Positions 36,181 through 44,676 of a DNA stretch of 64,000 bases are shown piece after piece (position 1 is the stretch's first letter; each line of letters opens with the position of its first letter). The translations under genes were made by a program, and so were the position numbers. The notes beneath the pieces were generated by a model, which made no database searches, was not told the origin of the DNA, and saw only the letters and a list, made by a program, of their open reading frames with translations. The DNA is from JAAXQD01 sp963790095 (GTDB lineage: Bacteria; Desulfobacterota; Desulfobacteria; Desulfobacterales; UBA11574): NCBI GenBank assembly GCA_963790095.1, contig CAWBNO010000019.1, forward strand, positions 186,001 through 250,000, given 5' to 3'.

Positions 36181-37115
36181 CTAATATCTTTTCAAGCTGT
36201 AACCGATAATCCCCACCATGATCAAAACAATTCCGACAACGCCGGTTACTGGGGCCATGCACCATTTAACATCAGTATTTCACCCGCCAGGGAAAATACA
36301 ATCCCCCCGGACTGAGTGGCATCTATCCCCGATATGACGTAAGGAGATTTTGATGAGTTTCTTGCTTTATAAAATATTGACGTCGCAATAATGCCCGACG
36401 ATACGGCAACAATGAACGTTTGTATGAGCTGGTTTTTGAGTGGCGGCGGCGGTGCAACCCATAGCAGGAGCAGCGCCCAAAAAGGCATCGACCCCATGGT
36501 CATAAGCAGGACACATGTGGGGGCATGGTGCAAAATTGGGGAGTCGATATGGGGTATCCATGAATGATTGCCATGTTTCGCAAAATTTAATAGCTGATTT
36601 CCTATGGGAAATGCAAAGGCGGCAATGACCACGGGGATCACGCCATAAACAATATGTTTTACGCAAATTCACTTTCTTTGTTATAAAATTGGATGAGAAA
36701 AATACCCATGAAGATGAGAACAGAAAAATAAATACCCTGCCGGGGGACTTTCTCTTTAAAAAAAAGAAGAACGATGGGCGTTGCAATAACGGTAATCTGC
36801 CATGTTCCGGCGATAACCCAACCGGGTGGCATGATCCGCTGCATAGCAAAGAAAACTGTAGAACATGCCGAAGCCGATACTTCCAGCCAACAGCCAGAAC
36901 TTAAAATGCCTTATAAATATCTTTATGACATCCCGCAAATGCGCCACACCTTTATTCATGCCGATTAAAATAATAAGCAGAACCAGCATATAAACATACC
37001 GTAACGAAGATGACCAAACCCAATGGCCGCCGGATAAACTCATGGCGCGATTGAGAATAAATGTTGCACTGAAAAAAGCTGAGGCTAAAAGGCCGAGTAA
37101 AATAAGTTTGATCAT
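36181..37115 (-). pseudogene. DMT-superfamily (EmrE-like) transporter, about three frameshifts
   Basis: Joined frames give a roughly 310-residue membrane protein with about ten helices. The first frame reads MIKLILLGLLASAFFSATFI and GSIGFGMFYSFLCYA. The second gives PPGWVIAGTWQITVIATPIV. The third gives AFAFPIGNQLLNF and IDATQSGGIVFSLAGEIL, and a fourth gives TGVVGIVLIMVGIIGYSL to the stop at 36181. Shifts lie near 36825-36845, 36655 and 36257. It is an inner-membrane drug/metabolite-type exporter if functional. Three shifts in one gene suggest true decay or poor base quality here. Confidence 0.7.
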
Positions 37116-37360
37116 TCGATATTAACCCAACTGCCTGTTAATATGTTCTCTTCCAAATTATGGGGTGGACAGGTTGATTTGAATGTGGAGTGTTAATGTC
37201 AGACTATTGTTTAAAAATCAAGGTTTGATACCATTTGTCAAAGGTGAAGCCGTGAAATGTAAAACGACTACATTTAGTAGATTAATAAGCAATATTGCAC
37301 AACATATAGACTTTTCACGTTTAACTTTTAACTTTTTGACGAAACCGTCAAGGTTGAAGG

Positions 37361-37415
37361 TTTCGTAAAAAGTCTTTTGTGAGCAACATCGAGCAACTTT
37401 GGAGAAAGATTCATG
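37361..37415. repeat. 55-bp dispersed repeat, partial copy of the hairpin element
   Basis: Matches 57198-57252 with two mismatches, beginning TTTCGTAAAAAGTCTTTTGT. Only one arm of the long hairpin element is present here. About 45 bp further on, CCATTTTGGAA (37460-37470) and TTCCAAAATGG (37478-37488) form a separate perfect hairpin. Confidence 0.8.
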
Positions 37416-37540
37416 TCCCCCATAGCCGCCCTCTGGCATTCGATGGATGCGGAAAAAATCCATTTTGGAATTTAACTTTCCAAAATGGACGGGTGATCAA
37501 CGGAAATTTTGACGTCGATACCGGGTAAACCGCGACAAAA

Positions 37541-37747
37541 CAGGGGGTGTTCAGGGGTGCGCTTCCACGCGTAACGATACCTGCCCGCTTGTGCCTCGCA
37601 TGGCAGGCGGGCTGGCGGAGTGTTTCGTTATTTCAATGTGTTAACTGTGGAGGAGAACGCGGGAGGGGCACGAATGCCCCCGCTGCTAAGTCATTGAAAT
37701 GACCAAGCACGGTTGCACCGGGGTGAAGCGGGGGAGCCCACCTCCTG
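37541..37747 (+). ncRNA. Candidate structured RNA, possibly 6S-like
   Basis: Nested pairings span 207 nt. CAGGGGGT at 37541 pairs with ACCTCCTG at 37740, GGG at about 37554 with CCC at 37737, and GCTTC at 37561 with GAAGC at 37725. Further in, GTAAC at 37571 pairs with GTTGC at 37713, ATTTCAATG at 37630 with CATTGAAAT at 37692, and an apical GGGGCA-CGAA-TGCCCC hairpin lies at 37665. The long closed stem with open middle and the GGGTGTTC 5' segment recall 6S RNA. A REP-like palindrome (37580-37612) sits inside; without it the length would be about 174 nt. The gap holds no protein gene. The 6S identity is only a suggestion. Confidence 0.4.
37580..37612. repeat. REP-like palindrome, copy A
   Basis: CCTGCCCGC then TTGTGCCTCGCAT then GGCAGGCGGGC. 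CCTGCC/GGCAGG and GCCCGC/GCGGGC give alternative stems. It is nearly identical to 57400-57431. Half-copies with GGCAGGCGG occur at about 7373 and 43874. Confidence 0.7.
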
Positions 37748-37958
37748 AATACCTATCAACTATGGGATCGATGGAATTGGCATGATTTTTGAAATACCTC
37801 AATGTGTCAGATTTAGCCGCTTAACTTATACGAAAATCATTTGCTCAAATTTTTAACAACAAATTTTAGAATGCAATGGTTCTCAGCGCTTCCGGGCGGA
37901 CACTTAAGGGCAGATAAATTTAACAGGGATATCTTCCGGGAATAAAAAGGAAACGACA

Positions 37959-38762
37959 ATGGTGAAAATGAATTGTTGGGAATTCAATATGTGTGGCAGG
38001 GAGCCGGGCGGCGACAATGTGTCTGAATTTGGAATATGCCCGGCTGCCCGTGATACGAATCTTGACGGTATCAACCAGGGCAAGAGCGGAGGGCGTGCCT
38101 GCTGGGCGATTTCAGGGACATTCTGTGAGGGAGAGGTGCAGGGCACCTTTGCAACGAAGTTTAGAGATTGCAAAAAATGTAGTTTCTTTAAGCTAGTTCT
38201 AATGCAGCAGGGCAGCAAATTACAAGATATCCGGGAAATCCGCCGGGCACTCATGCTGACCGATCTGAAACGTCATGTTGGAGAAAAATACAAAGACCAT
38301 CTTAACTTAAAGATCCGGCCCCTCAAGGGACGTTGGGAAAATCTGCCGAAAGTCAATTGCTGGGAATTTATGGCGTGCGGAAGAGAACCGGGCGGTGAGT
38401 TCGTCGATGATTTGGGAGTATGTCCGGCTGCAGAAGACCCTGCATTTGAAGGCATCAACCAGGGTAACAAGGGGGGACGTGCCTGCTGGGCAGTATCCGG
38501 AACCCTCTGTCTTGGGCGAGTTCGGGAAGGATTTGGATCAAAAGAATGCGACTGTGAGCGGTGTGACTTTTATCAACTGGTACGACTGGAGCAGGGAAAA
38601 GATTTTTCGAATACCAGAAAAATACGGCAGCAGTATATACTCAAGGAGTTAGAGCTTCATACATGCAAATACCCTGAAAAAGACCCCCAAAATAATGTAA
38701 TTCACATGAATGTAGCAAAATTTGCGGTATGGCAGATCTGCCATACCGGGATAGCAGTTTAG
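37959..38762 (+). CDS. Tandem two-CW-domain protein
   Basis: A 267-residue protein made of two homologous cysteine-rich modules. Each has CWEF..CGREPGG, then (I/V)CPAA, GINQG..GGRACWA(I/V)SGT and C..C.F(F/Y)..V, as in NCWEFNMCGREPGGDN and NCWEFMACGREPGGEF. This is the pattern called the two-CW domain, usually found attached to chemotaxis receptors or other sensors in Deltaproteobacteria. Here two copies stand alone, joined by a basic linker (KRHVGEKYKDHLNLKIRPLK). There is no signal peptide or membrane helix. The cysteines suggest metal, cluster or redox sensing; the function is unproven. AAAGGAAA precedes the start. Confidence 0.75.
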   Translation: MVKMNCWEFNMCGREPGGDNVSEFGICPAARDTNLDGINQGKSGGRACWAISGTFCEGEVQGTFATKFRDCKKCSFFKLVLMQQGSKLQDIREIRRALMLTDLKRHVGEKYKDHLNLKIRPLKGRWENLPKVNCWEFMACGREPGGEFVDDLGVCPAAEDPAFEGINQGNKGGRACWAVSGTLCLGRVREGFGSKECDCERCDFYQLVRLEQGKDFSNTRKIRQQYILKELELHTCKYPEKDPQNNVIHMNVAKFAVWQICHTGIAV

Positions 38763-39180
38763 AATAAAATTTTTTCGCTGATCGAAATCCATAAGCTTCA
38801 TGATTTATTCGGTTAGCTTTGGTATTGACGCCTTTGGCCGAACCCATATGGAAATATATGCTAAAATAGCTCAGGATATCTTTTCAAGACATATTTTACG
38901 CCAGGCAAAGTCTCTCATCGGCTTTAGTCGGGAATGAGTTGCCCAACAGAACCTCCCTTTTAGGTATTTTTCAGCCCATCCTGGGCTTGAATAGGACCCA
39001 ACGGTTCGGAAGGCCTCCTTGATTAGATACGCTCGATTTATTTTCAGGTTAAATTCCGCCAAAATACTTCGCCGAGGCCTTTGCCTGTCTGTCAGGTTCC
39101 AATATAACAACCAAAAGCAGCCGTTAGCCGACGTTTTTTAAGATGCCAACGGAACTGCTTTAACAGGTAGACCTTTACAT
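38763..39180. other. Intergenic region with no recognised gene
   Basis: A minus-strand frame at 38871-39110 (79 codons, tryptophan- and arginine-rich) has no ribosome site or known motif. It looks like a read-through of a degenerate repeat. The segment should contain the tmcA promoter. Confidence 0.4.
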
Positions 39181-39597
39181 ATGAAATTCTATCAGAAAAA
39201 GATTGTTTACATGGCGCTGTTTTTTGTTTTGGGAACCGTATTTGTCGGTTTTTCCATTCTCAGTGCCAAGACCGATCCCAACAATGATTCTGCGTATCGT
39301 CAACGACCGCCGGTTATGTTTTTCGAAAAATACCACGATCAACATATGGAGAACCAGGATTGCCTGGACTGCCACCATAAATACGAAAACGGGGAAAACA
39401 TTTTAGACGCGGGTGACCTGGAAGACGGCGATTCGGAAGTTTATTGCGCATCGTGTCATAACGATCATGAAAAATACGATCTACAACAAGCGTTTCACCG
39501 GCAGTGTATGGGCTGCCATGACCGGTTAAGCGCAGCAAATATGAAGACCGGTCCCAGTCTTTGTGGAGAATGCCATGTCGGCACCAAAAGCGGATAG
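39181..39597 (+). CDS. tmcA: Tetrahaem cytochrome c3-family protein, TmcA-like
   Basis: A 138-residue exported protein with an N-terminal signal/anchor (VYMALFFVLGTVFVGFSILS) and four CxxCH sites: CLDCHH, CASCH, CMGCH and CGECH. Additional histidines (FFEKYHDQHM, NDHEKYD, FHRQ) can supply distal haem ligands. The size, the PPVMFFEKYHD start and the downstream TmcC- and TmcB-like pieces fit the acidic type-II cytochrome c3 (TmcA). TmcA accepts electrons from periplasmic hydrogenase/TpIc3 and passes them to a membrane complex in sulfate reducers. The gene is intact, unlike those after it. Confidence 0.8.
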   Translation: MKFYQKKIVYMALFFVLGTVFVGFSILSAKTDPNNDSAYRQRPPVMFFEKYHDQHMENQDCLDCHHKYENGENILDAGDLEDGDSEVYCASCHNDHEKYDLQQAFHRQCMGCHDRLSAANMKTGPSLCGECHVGTKSG

Positions 39598-39617
39598 CCC
39601 TATTTTCGGAGGTAGAA

Positions 39618-40306
39618 GTGGTAAAAGGTAAAAGAAAGCCGTTGGAAGAAATCAAATCCGCCATCGAGGCGTTCAACAATATTTTAATTGTCGGGTGCGG
39701 TGGCTGTGTCTCGGTGTGTCTGGCCGGCGGCCAAAAAGAAACCGAGGCCCTTAAAGCCGATCTAACCGCGCTGTACAAGCAGGATAAAGCAAGAAAAGGC
39801 CTCAAAACCGTTACCATCGAGCGTCAGTGCAAATGCAGTTCCTGGCAGAATTAGACGACATGGTTCGGAAAATATGATTGTCTGGTCTCCATGGCTTGCG
39901 GCGCAGGGGTCCAGTATCTTGCGGAACGATTTACGCAAATACCGTTGTTCCCGGCATCAATACCGATGGTATCGGCGTTGACAGGGGCATTGGGGATATA
40001 TGGGAAAAAAATGCCGGGCTGCGGTGAATGCGTGCTGGCCTATACCGGCGGAATTTGTCCGGTCACACGGTGTGCAAAGGGCTCTTCAACGGTCCCTGCG
40101 GCGGCACCGATAGCGGCATGTGTGAAGTCGGTCATGACATTCCGTGTGCCTGGTATGACATTTATGAACGCTTAAAAGAACAAAACCGTCTGGATTGCAT
40201 TTTAAACATTCAAACACCCATGCAATGGCAGAATCAGGTTCAACGGACCATCGTCCAAGAACCCTATGAAAGCCGATACATCCAAAAGCGGCATCACGCT
40301 TCTTGA
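39618..40306 (+). pseudogene. metV: MetV-like methylene-THF reductase partner, about three frameshifts
   Basis: Joined frames give a roughly 225-residue protein of the MTHFR C-terminal/MetV family. Segments are ILIVGCGGCVSVCLAGGQKE, TVTIERQC, MQFLAELDDMV, SMACGAGVQYLAERF, GCGECVLAYTGGICPVTRC and NGPCGGTDSGMCEV. The many cysteines bind zinc and iron-sulfur clusters. MetV pairs with MetF in Wood-Ljungdahl methyl-branch reduction. Shifts lie near 39831, 39868 and 40075. GTG 39618 follows CGGAGG. Its place between tmcA and tmcC is notable. No metF is adjacent. Confidence 0.75.
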
Positions 40307-40361
40307 AAGAACGTTCAGTTAACCCTAAAAGAGAATAATTTTAAGCGAGGGTGTGAATTAT

Positions 40362-41077
40362 ATGGAACTTACCCATATGTTATCGGCCGACGTCATTTAT
40401 AATTTGGCTAGAGGTCCCTTCGTGTGGATCTCCCTGTCTTCTGTGTTGTCGGCACCATGGTTCGAACCCTTCAGCTCATATCCCTACAAACGTCGAAAAA
40501 ATAGATATCGCATCAGCGAGTGCGGCCATAAGCAAATGAGCCAAAATTTCTCGATCAAGGATCTCTTCCGGTTTTTTTCGGATTTAAAATTGACCATCAT
40601 CGGAACCAGCCCGGTAACCATCGTGGTCAGCTGTATTTTCCACCTGTGCCTGATCATCACACCGATTTTCCTGCTCGCCCATAACATTTTGATCCAAGAA
40701 GCGGTGGGATTCAGCCTGTTCTCTTTTTCGGAACGGTTTACAGACCGGCTGACCTTTGTATTCCTTATCTGTGCGGCCTATTTTTTAATTCGCCGGGTTT
40801 TTTGCCCCGGCTCCGTGCGATTTCATCCGTCTACGATTATGTCATCCTGCTGGTTACCACCGCACCGTTCTCAACAGCGTATCTGGTCTATTATCAAGTG
40901 TTCGAGTATAAAACCATGATCATCCTGCACATGTTGACCGGCGAACTCATGCTGATCGCAATTCCATTTACAAAAATCTACCACATGGTCTTTTTCTTTA
41001 TCGGCAGATTCGTTCTCATCAACCAGCATACCCGGAAGAGGCAGCCGAACCTGGCATCCCCAATGGCGATAAATTGA
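40362..41077 (+). CDS. tmcC: TmcC-like membrane cytochrome b subunit, one frameshift
   Basis: Joined frames give about 239 residues with roughly five membrane helices: ADVIYNLARGPFVWISLSSV, VTIVVSCIFHLCLIITPIF, LTFVFLICAAYFLI, then after the shift YDYVILLVTTAPFSTAYLV and IILHMLTGELMLIAIPFTKI. Histidines in FHLCLIITP and ILHMLTGE and KIYH are possible haem b ligands, as in NarI/DsrM-type subunits. One T seems to be missing from the T run at about 40796-40802. It would link periplasmic TmcA to the cytosolic Fe-S subunit and perhaps the quinone pool. The assignment rests on context plus topology. Confidence 0.6.
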
Positions 41078-41132
41078 ACAGGTCCAGTGGCGTAAATATC
41101 AGGGTCCAGATGGCCCGGCTTTGGAGTAAAAT

Positions 41133-41561
41133 ATGATTGAAGAACAAACAGCGTCGGTTGACATAAACTTCATCAGAGGCATGCTGAAAAAAAATAAAGG
41201 AAAAATGAAGCTTTCGCTGAGTACGCGCCATTGCAGTCTGGGCCATCTATTTTGTTTGCCATCGATCAAGGTATAAATTATGCCGTCCTATAAGTTCATC
41301 CACTCCCTCGGCACACTGTATAAAAAGAAAGGAAAGGTCGATCGGTCGACGCTCGAAGAGATCAGCATCAACATCTGGGAACGATGTGTTCTGTGTACCC
41401 GGTGTTACTGCCCGTTTGGGATTGACATTCCCAGCATGATCGCCCTTGCCCGGAGCAGTACGCCGCTCCAGGGGGTTTTCCGAAGGTATGATGAAGTAAC
41501 AACATCTTCGGAGGATATCCGAAAAAAAATCAGCTTGAAGACCCCTACACCCCCGCCCTGA
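41133..41561 (+). pseudogene. tmcB: Truncated TmcB/HdrD-like Fe-S subunit
   Basis: The first frame, MIEEQTASVDINFIRGMLKK then NKGKMKLSLST, is followed by damaged cysteine-rich sequence. A second frame (41280-41561) reads MPSYKFIHSLGTLYKKKGKV and WERCVLCTRCYCPFGIDIPS, a 4Fe-4S cluster region of HdrC/TmcB type. At least two indels (near 41226 and 41269) separate the parts. The CCG domains expected in a full TmcB (over 400 residues) are missing, and a strong terminator follows at once. The cytosolic subunit is therefore probably not made. Confidence 0.65.
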
Positions 41562-41578
41562 AACGGCGGGGGTTTTTT
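41550..41578 (+). terminator. Strong Rho-independent terminator after the tmcB remnant
   Basis: CCCCCGCC (41550-41557) pairs with GGCGGGGG (41565-41572) over the loop CTGAAAC, followed by six T residues. It overlaps the end of the truncated tmcB frame. Confidence 0.9.
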
Positions 41579-41625
41579 GTTGCGTCAGGTGGATGTAAAT
41601 TTTTCAGGATATCTTTGGAATTGGA

Positions 41626-42087
41626 TTAATCTATTTGGGGAAGGGGCGGGTCATCCTTCAACCCCCGCCCCGGCTGAATCATCACCGTTGATGTTCCATG
41701 GGCCAAGATCTTCCCATCTTCATTGGCCACCTCGGCCTCTGCGTATCCAAGGGTTTTACCCAGCTTGATCTGGCGCCCCCTTGCAACGAGCTTCCCGGAT
41801 ACTGCCGGTGCAAGGTAATTTAACTTGATATCCACGGTGGTTACCCCGGAATTTTGATCTTCAACGTCATAATAGACCGACCAAAAAGCTGCTGCATCGA
41901 TTATGGATGCAAAAACCCCGCCGTGCACCAGACCGAAAGGCTGTAAATGTTTTTGGTCAATATCAATTTCAAGATGAGAATATCCGATGCCCACGTCAAG
42001 AATTTTCATGGAAAGCAATGAAAAGTAGGGTGAATTGTTCACGAGAAGGTTGACTCTTTCAACATACTCTGAATTAAGTTTTTTCAT
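41626..42087 (-). CDS. PaaI-family thioesterase
   Basis: A 153-residue hotdog thioesterase. The PaaI active-site signature appears as PFGLVHGGVFASIIDAAAFW, with the conserved HGG and the acidic residue on the central helix. TVDIKLNYLAPAVSGKLVAR and GYAEAEVANEDGKILAHGTS complete the sheet. PaaI enzymes hydrolyse phenylacetyl-CoA-type and other acyl-CoA thioesters in the cytosol. It lies 184 bp downstream of a CoA-transferase gene on the same strand, so both may serve acyl-CoA turnover. Confidence 0.85.
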   Translation of the reverse strand: MKKLNSEYVERVNLLVNNSPYFSLLSMKILDVGIGYSHLEIDIDQKHLQPFGLVHGGVFASIIDAAAFWSVYYDVEDQNSGVTTVDIKLNYLAPAVSGKLVARGRQIKLGKTLGYAEAEVANEDGKILAHGTSTVMIQPGRGLKDDPPLPQID

Positions 42088-42270
42088 ACCACCTCATTTT
42101 AAGATTCTCATCGAAGACCGTCTTTTTCCTGGGCGCTCATGGATCATTCGACATGGAGCAAACGCCCTTCATCAGCCCGCACCCCATGGGTATCATTCCC
42201 AAAAAAAAGTGCTCGATGTGGAACCGTTCGTCATTGCATGGATTCCCATCGGAAAAAAATTATGCACGTT

Positions 42271-43698
42271 TTAAGATGCCCTTTCATCGTCAATGGCAAT
42301 GTAACCCTGATAAAGGGTTACACCGTGGGGAATTTTGGCCGCTGAAAATTTAAACGGTTTGGTAAACAGGCGATCATCACAGATTTGCTTCAGGAAATCG
42401 TCGCGAAAATTGGGATGGGCAACACTGGCGATGGCCAAGGCTTTGTTGCCCAGGGTCAAGCCGCGGAGATCGGCAATTCCGTATTCTGTCACCAGCACAA
42501 CACCGTCATAGGCCGAGGCAGTCAGGCTGATTCCCGGCGGATGCATGAAGCTGATTTTGGATGCACCTTTGTCGGTCAGGCTTTTCATCGCAATGATCGG
42601 CGTACCGATGGAAGCGTCGATGATGGCGCGAATAAAATCGGGCTGTCCGCCAACGCCGCTGTAGTACCGCCGGGGATCGATGAAATCGGCCCAGACATTG
42701 CCGAAAAGATCAACACCGATGGCGGTGTTTACGGAAACAAAAGGGTGATTGAGACGAATGGTATGGGCCGCGTTGGTATAAGACGATGGCCGCATCTGCA
42801 CGCCTGAGCGCATGTGGACATAGTCATATAAGTCCCGGGAACCCATAATCAGACTGGTGGTGCTGTAACCCATATTGGTCTTCTTTTTTCGATTGGTAAC
42901 GATTCCTGCTTTTTGCAAAAGCATTAGACCGTCGCCGTAAAGCTCGGTCTGGATCCCCAGATCCTTGGGGGTTGCCTCTTTTATGGTGCCCACCACCGCA
43001 TCGGGTATTTTTCCGATACCCACTTGGAGCGTAATCCCGTTTCGGATGAAGTGCTCGGTGATCAATGACCCGATTCGGCGCTCTTCCGGCGACAAGTGCT
43101 CGAAAGCCGGTGCTGGAAAGTCATACACGGGTTTTATGCCTTCTTCGACAAGGTAATCGATGGACTGAGCGTCTACAAGGCTCTGGCCTTGGGTAAACGG
43201 CATGCTGGGGTCTACCTCGGCAATAACGATCTTGGCGTGATCGATGGCTGTATGCAGCGCTTCCACCGACAGCCCCAAGCTGTATTCACCGGTGGTCGGA
43301 TGTCGGCTTACTTTCATGATGACCACATCGGGTTCATATTTTTGCCCTTGGCGGATCAGACCGTCTAAATTCGCAAGGGTGCAGGGGAGATAAAAGGCCC
43401 GTCCCTGGTTGGCCGCCTCCCGTACAGGCCCGCTGGAAAAAATTGAATACGTCATGATGCGGTCCTGGAGGCCTTTCTCCACATAGGGTACCGGCCCCTG
43501 CAACAGTATATGAACCATTTTTAAGAACGGCAACCGTTGTGAGCCGGACTTTACCGCGTCGGTCAGCGCCTCGATGGAGGCCGTGGGGGTGGCTGCATTG
43601 GATCCGATATAACAGGTAATCGCATCCCGGCCGTTGAAGCTGGCGGCAATGATGCCGGCAATGTCGTCTAGCTGGATCGTTTTGGGAGAAAAATTCAT
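42271..43698 (-). CDS. Acetyl-CoA hydrolase/CoA-transferase family protein
   Basis: 475 residues of the acetyl-CoA hydrolase/4-hydroxybutyrate CoA-transferase family. The N-terminal domain contains the VHILLQGPVPYVEKGLQDRI region, and the C-terminal domain has TLQVGIGKIPDAVV, IQTELYGDGLMLLQKAG with the probable catalytic glutamate, NTAIGVDLFGNV, YYSGVGGQPDFIRA and VVLVTEYGIADLRGLTLGNK. It moves CoA between short-chain acids in the cytosol. The substrate pair cannot be read from sequence. Upstream on the minus strand is a helix-turn-helix protein gene. Confidence 0.85.
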   Translation of the reverse strand: MNFSPKTIQLDDIAGIIAASFNGRDAITCYIGSNAATPTASIEALTDAVKSGSQRLPFLKMVHILLQGPVPYVEKGLQDRIMTYSIFSSGPVREAANQGRAFYLPCTLANLDGLIRQGQKYEPDVVIMKVSRHPTTGEYSLGLSVEALHTAIDHAKIVIAEVDPSMPFTQGQSLVDAQSIDYLVEEGIKPVYDFPAPAFEHLSPEERRIGSLITEHFIRNGITLQVGIGKIPDAVVGTIKEATPKDLGIQTELYGDGLMLLQKAGIVTNRKKKTNMGYSTTSLIMGSRDLYDYVHMRSGVQMRPSSYTNAAHTIRLNHPFVSVNTAIGVDLFGNVWADFIDPRRYYSGVGGQPDFIRAIIDASIGTPIIAMKSLTDKGASKISFMHPPGISLTASAYDGVVLVTEYGIADLRGLTLGNKALAIASVAHPNFRDDFLKQICDDRLFTKPFKFSAAKIPHGVTLYQGYIAIDDERAS

Positions 43699-43992
43699 AA
43701 ATGACCTCTTTATATGATGACCTCATTTAGGACCGATGCCCGGATGCTCCATACTGAAGATTCTCGATGAGTGAACCTCCCTGCAGCCCTGGAAGGGGGG
43801 TTTTCCGCCCCGGATAAACAAAAAGTACGATGATACTTCGCCGTATTCGTTATTTGTCCGCCGTACAAGACTTTGGCAGGCGGGTCAAGGGTTTCCATTA
43901 GACGATCGCGGTCTATCCCGCATTATCAGTGGGATTTCTTGTGTGTCTCGAATCTGGGGCATCCTCGACTTTCGCTCAATTGGGGAATACGT

Positions 43993-44412
43993 TCAAGTTG
44001 TGGTTTTGTTAGGGGCCGAGCCCTTTTTCAGCTTTTTTTCCAGTTCCGCAAAAAGGTCCTTTTGCTTTTTTTCCTGTTCAGCCCGAAACAATTCCGCTTT
44101 TTGGGTCATATCTTTTCTTGAACTCTGAAATTTTTTAACGGCGTCCTCGAGGCTGTCCGCCTTTTTCTCTTTGGAGATTTCTTCTATTTTTAAATGGTTT
44201 TTTAAAAATAGGCGGGTCCCGAAGGCACCTTCAATGATTTCGATGATTCCTTTATCTTTTAGTTTTTTACAGATAAAATTGCCTTGCTCCAAAGAAAAAA
44301 ACAGGGTCTGGCAAATCTCATCGATGGAGGGAGGGGTTGAATTCTTGTGGGTGAGAATCCTTATGGCTGCAGCCACGAGATGTGCATCGGAATAAAAGTC
44401 AGAGTTTTGCAT
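43993..44412 (-). CDS. Winged-helix-like protein with coiled-coil tail
   Basis: A 139-residue protein. The N-terminal 80 residues look like a winged helix: LVAAAIRILTHKNSTPPSID, EICQTLFFSLEQGNFICKKL and KDKGIIEIIEGAFGTRLFLK. The remaining part is highly charged and helical (EDAVKKFQSSRKDMTQKAEL, EQEKKQKDLFAELEKKLKKG), probably a coiled coil. It may bind DNA, but no regulatory target is evident. ATG 44412 follows AAGGCG, a weak site. It lies divergent from enolase. Confidence 0.65.
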   Translation of the reverse strand: MQNSDFYSDAHLVAAAIRILTHKNSTPPSIDEICQTLFFSLEQGNFICKKLKDKGIIEIIEGAFGTRLFLKNHLKIEEISKEKKADSLEDAVKKFQSSRKDMTQKAELFRAEQEKKQKDLFAELEKKLKKGSAPNKTTT

Positions 44413-44676
44413 AACACGCCTTAAGAACCGGGACAAAAGAACCCGGCTTTTCTTTTCCTCTAAAAAAGGTTATGATTTTAGCGCTTAAAGGGCCTTGTGT
44501 GTAGAAAAATTTACAGCAATAAAGATATCGGATGTCCTTTCCTTGACATTGAATTATTAGAAGAGTAACATTTATTTTCAAATTGTCAACCCGGAAAAAT
44601 GGGTTTGAATAGCTGAAATTTACATGCAATTTAAAGTCATTACAGAAATATTCAACATCTTTTACAGGAGAGAAAA

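Noticed and set aside
38871..39110. Minus-strand frame of 79 codons before tmcA
   Set aside because: Rich in Trp and Arg without any family pattern or start signal; more likely a degenerate repeat.
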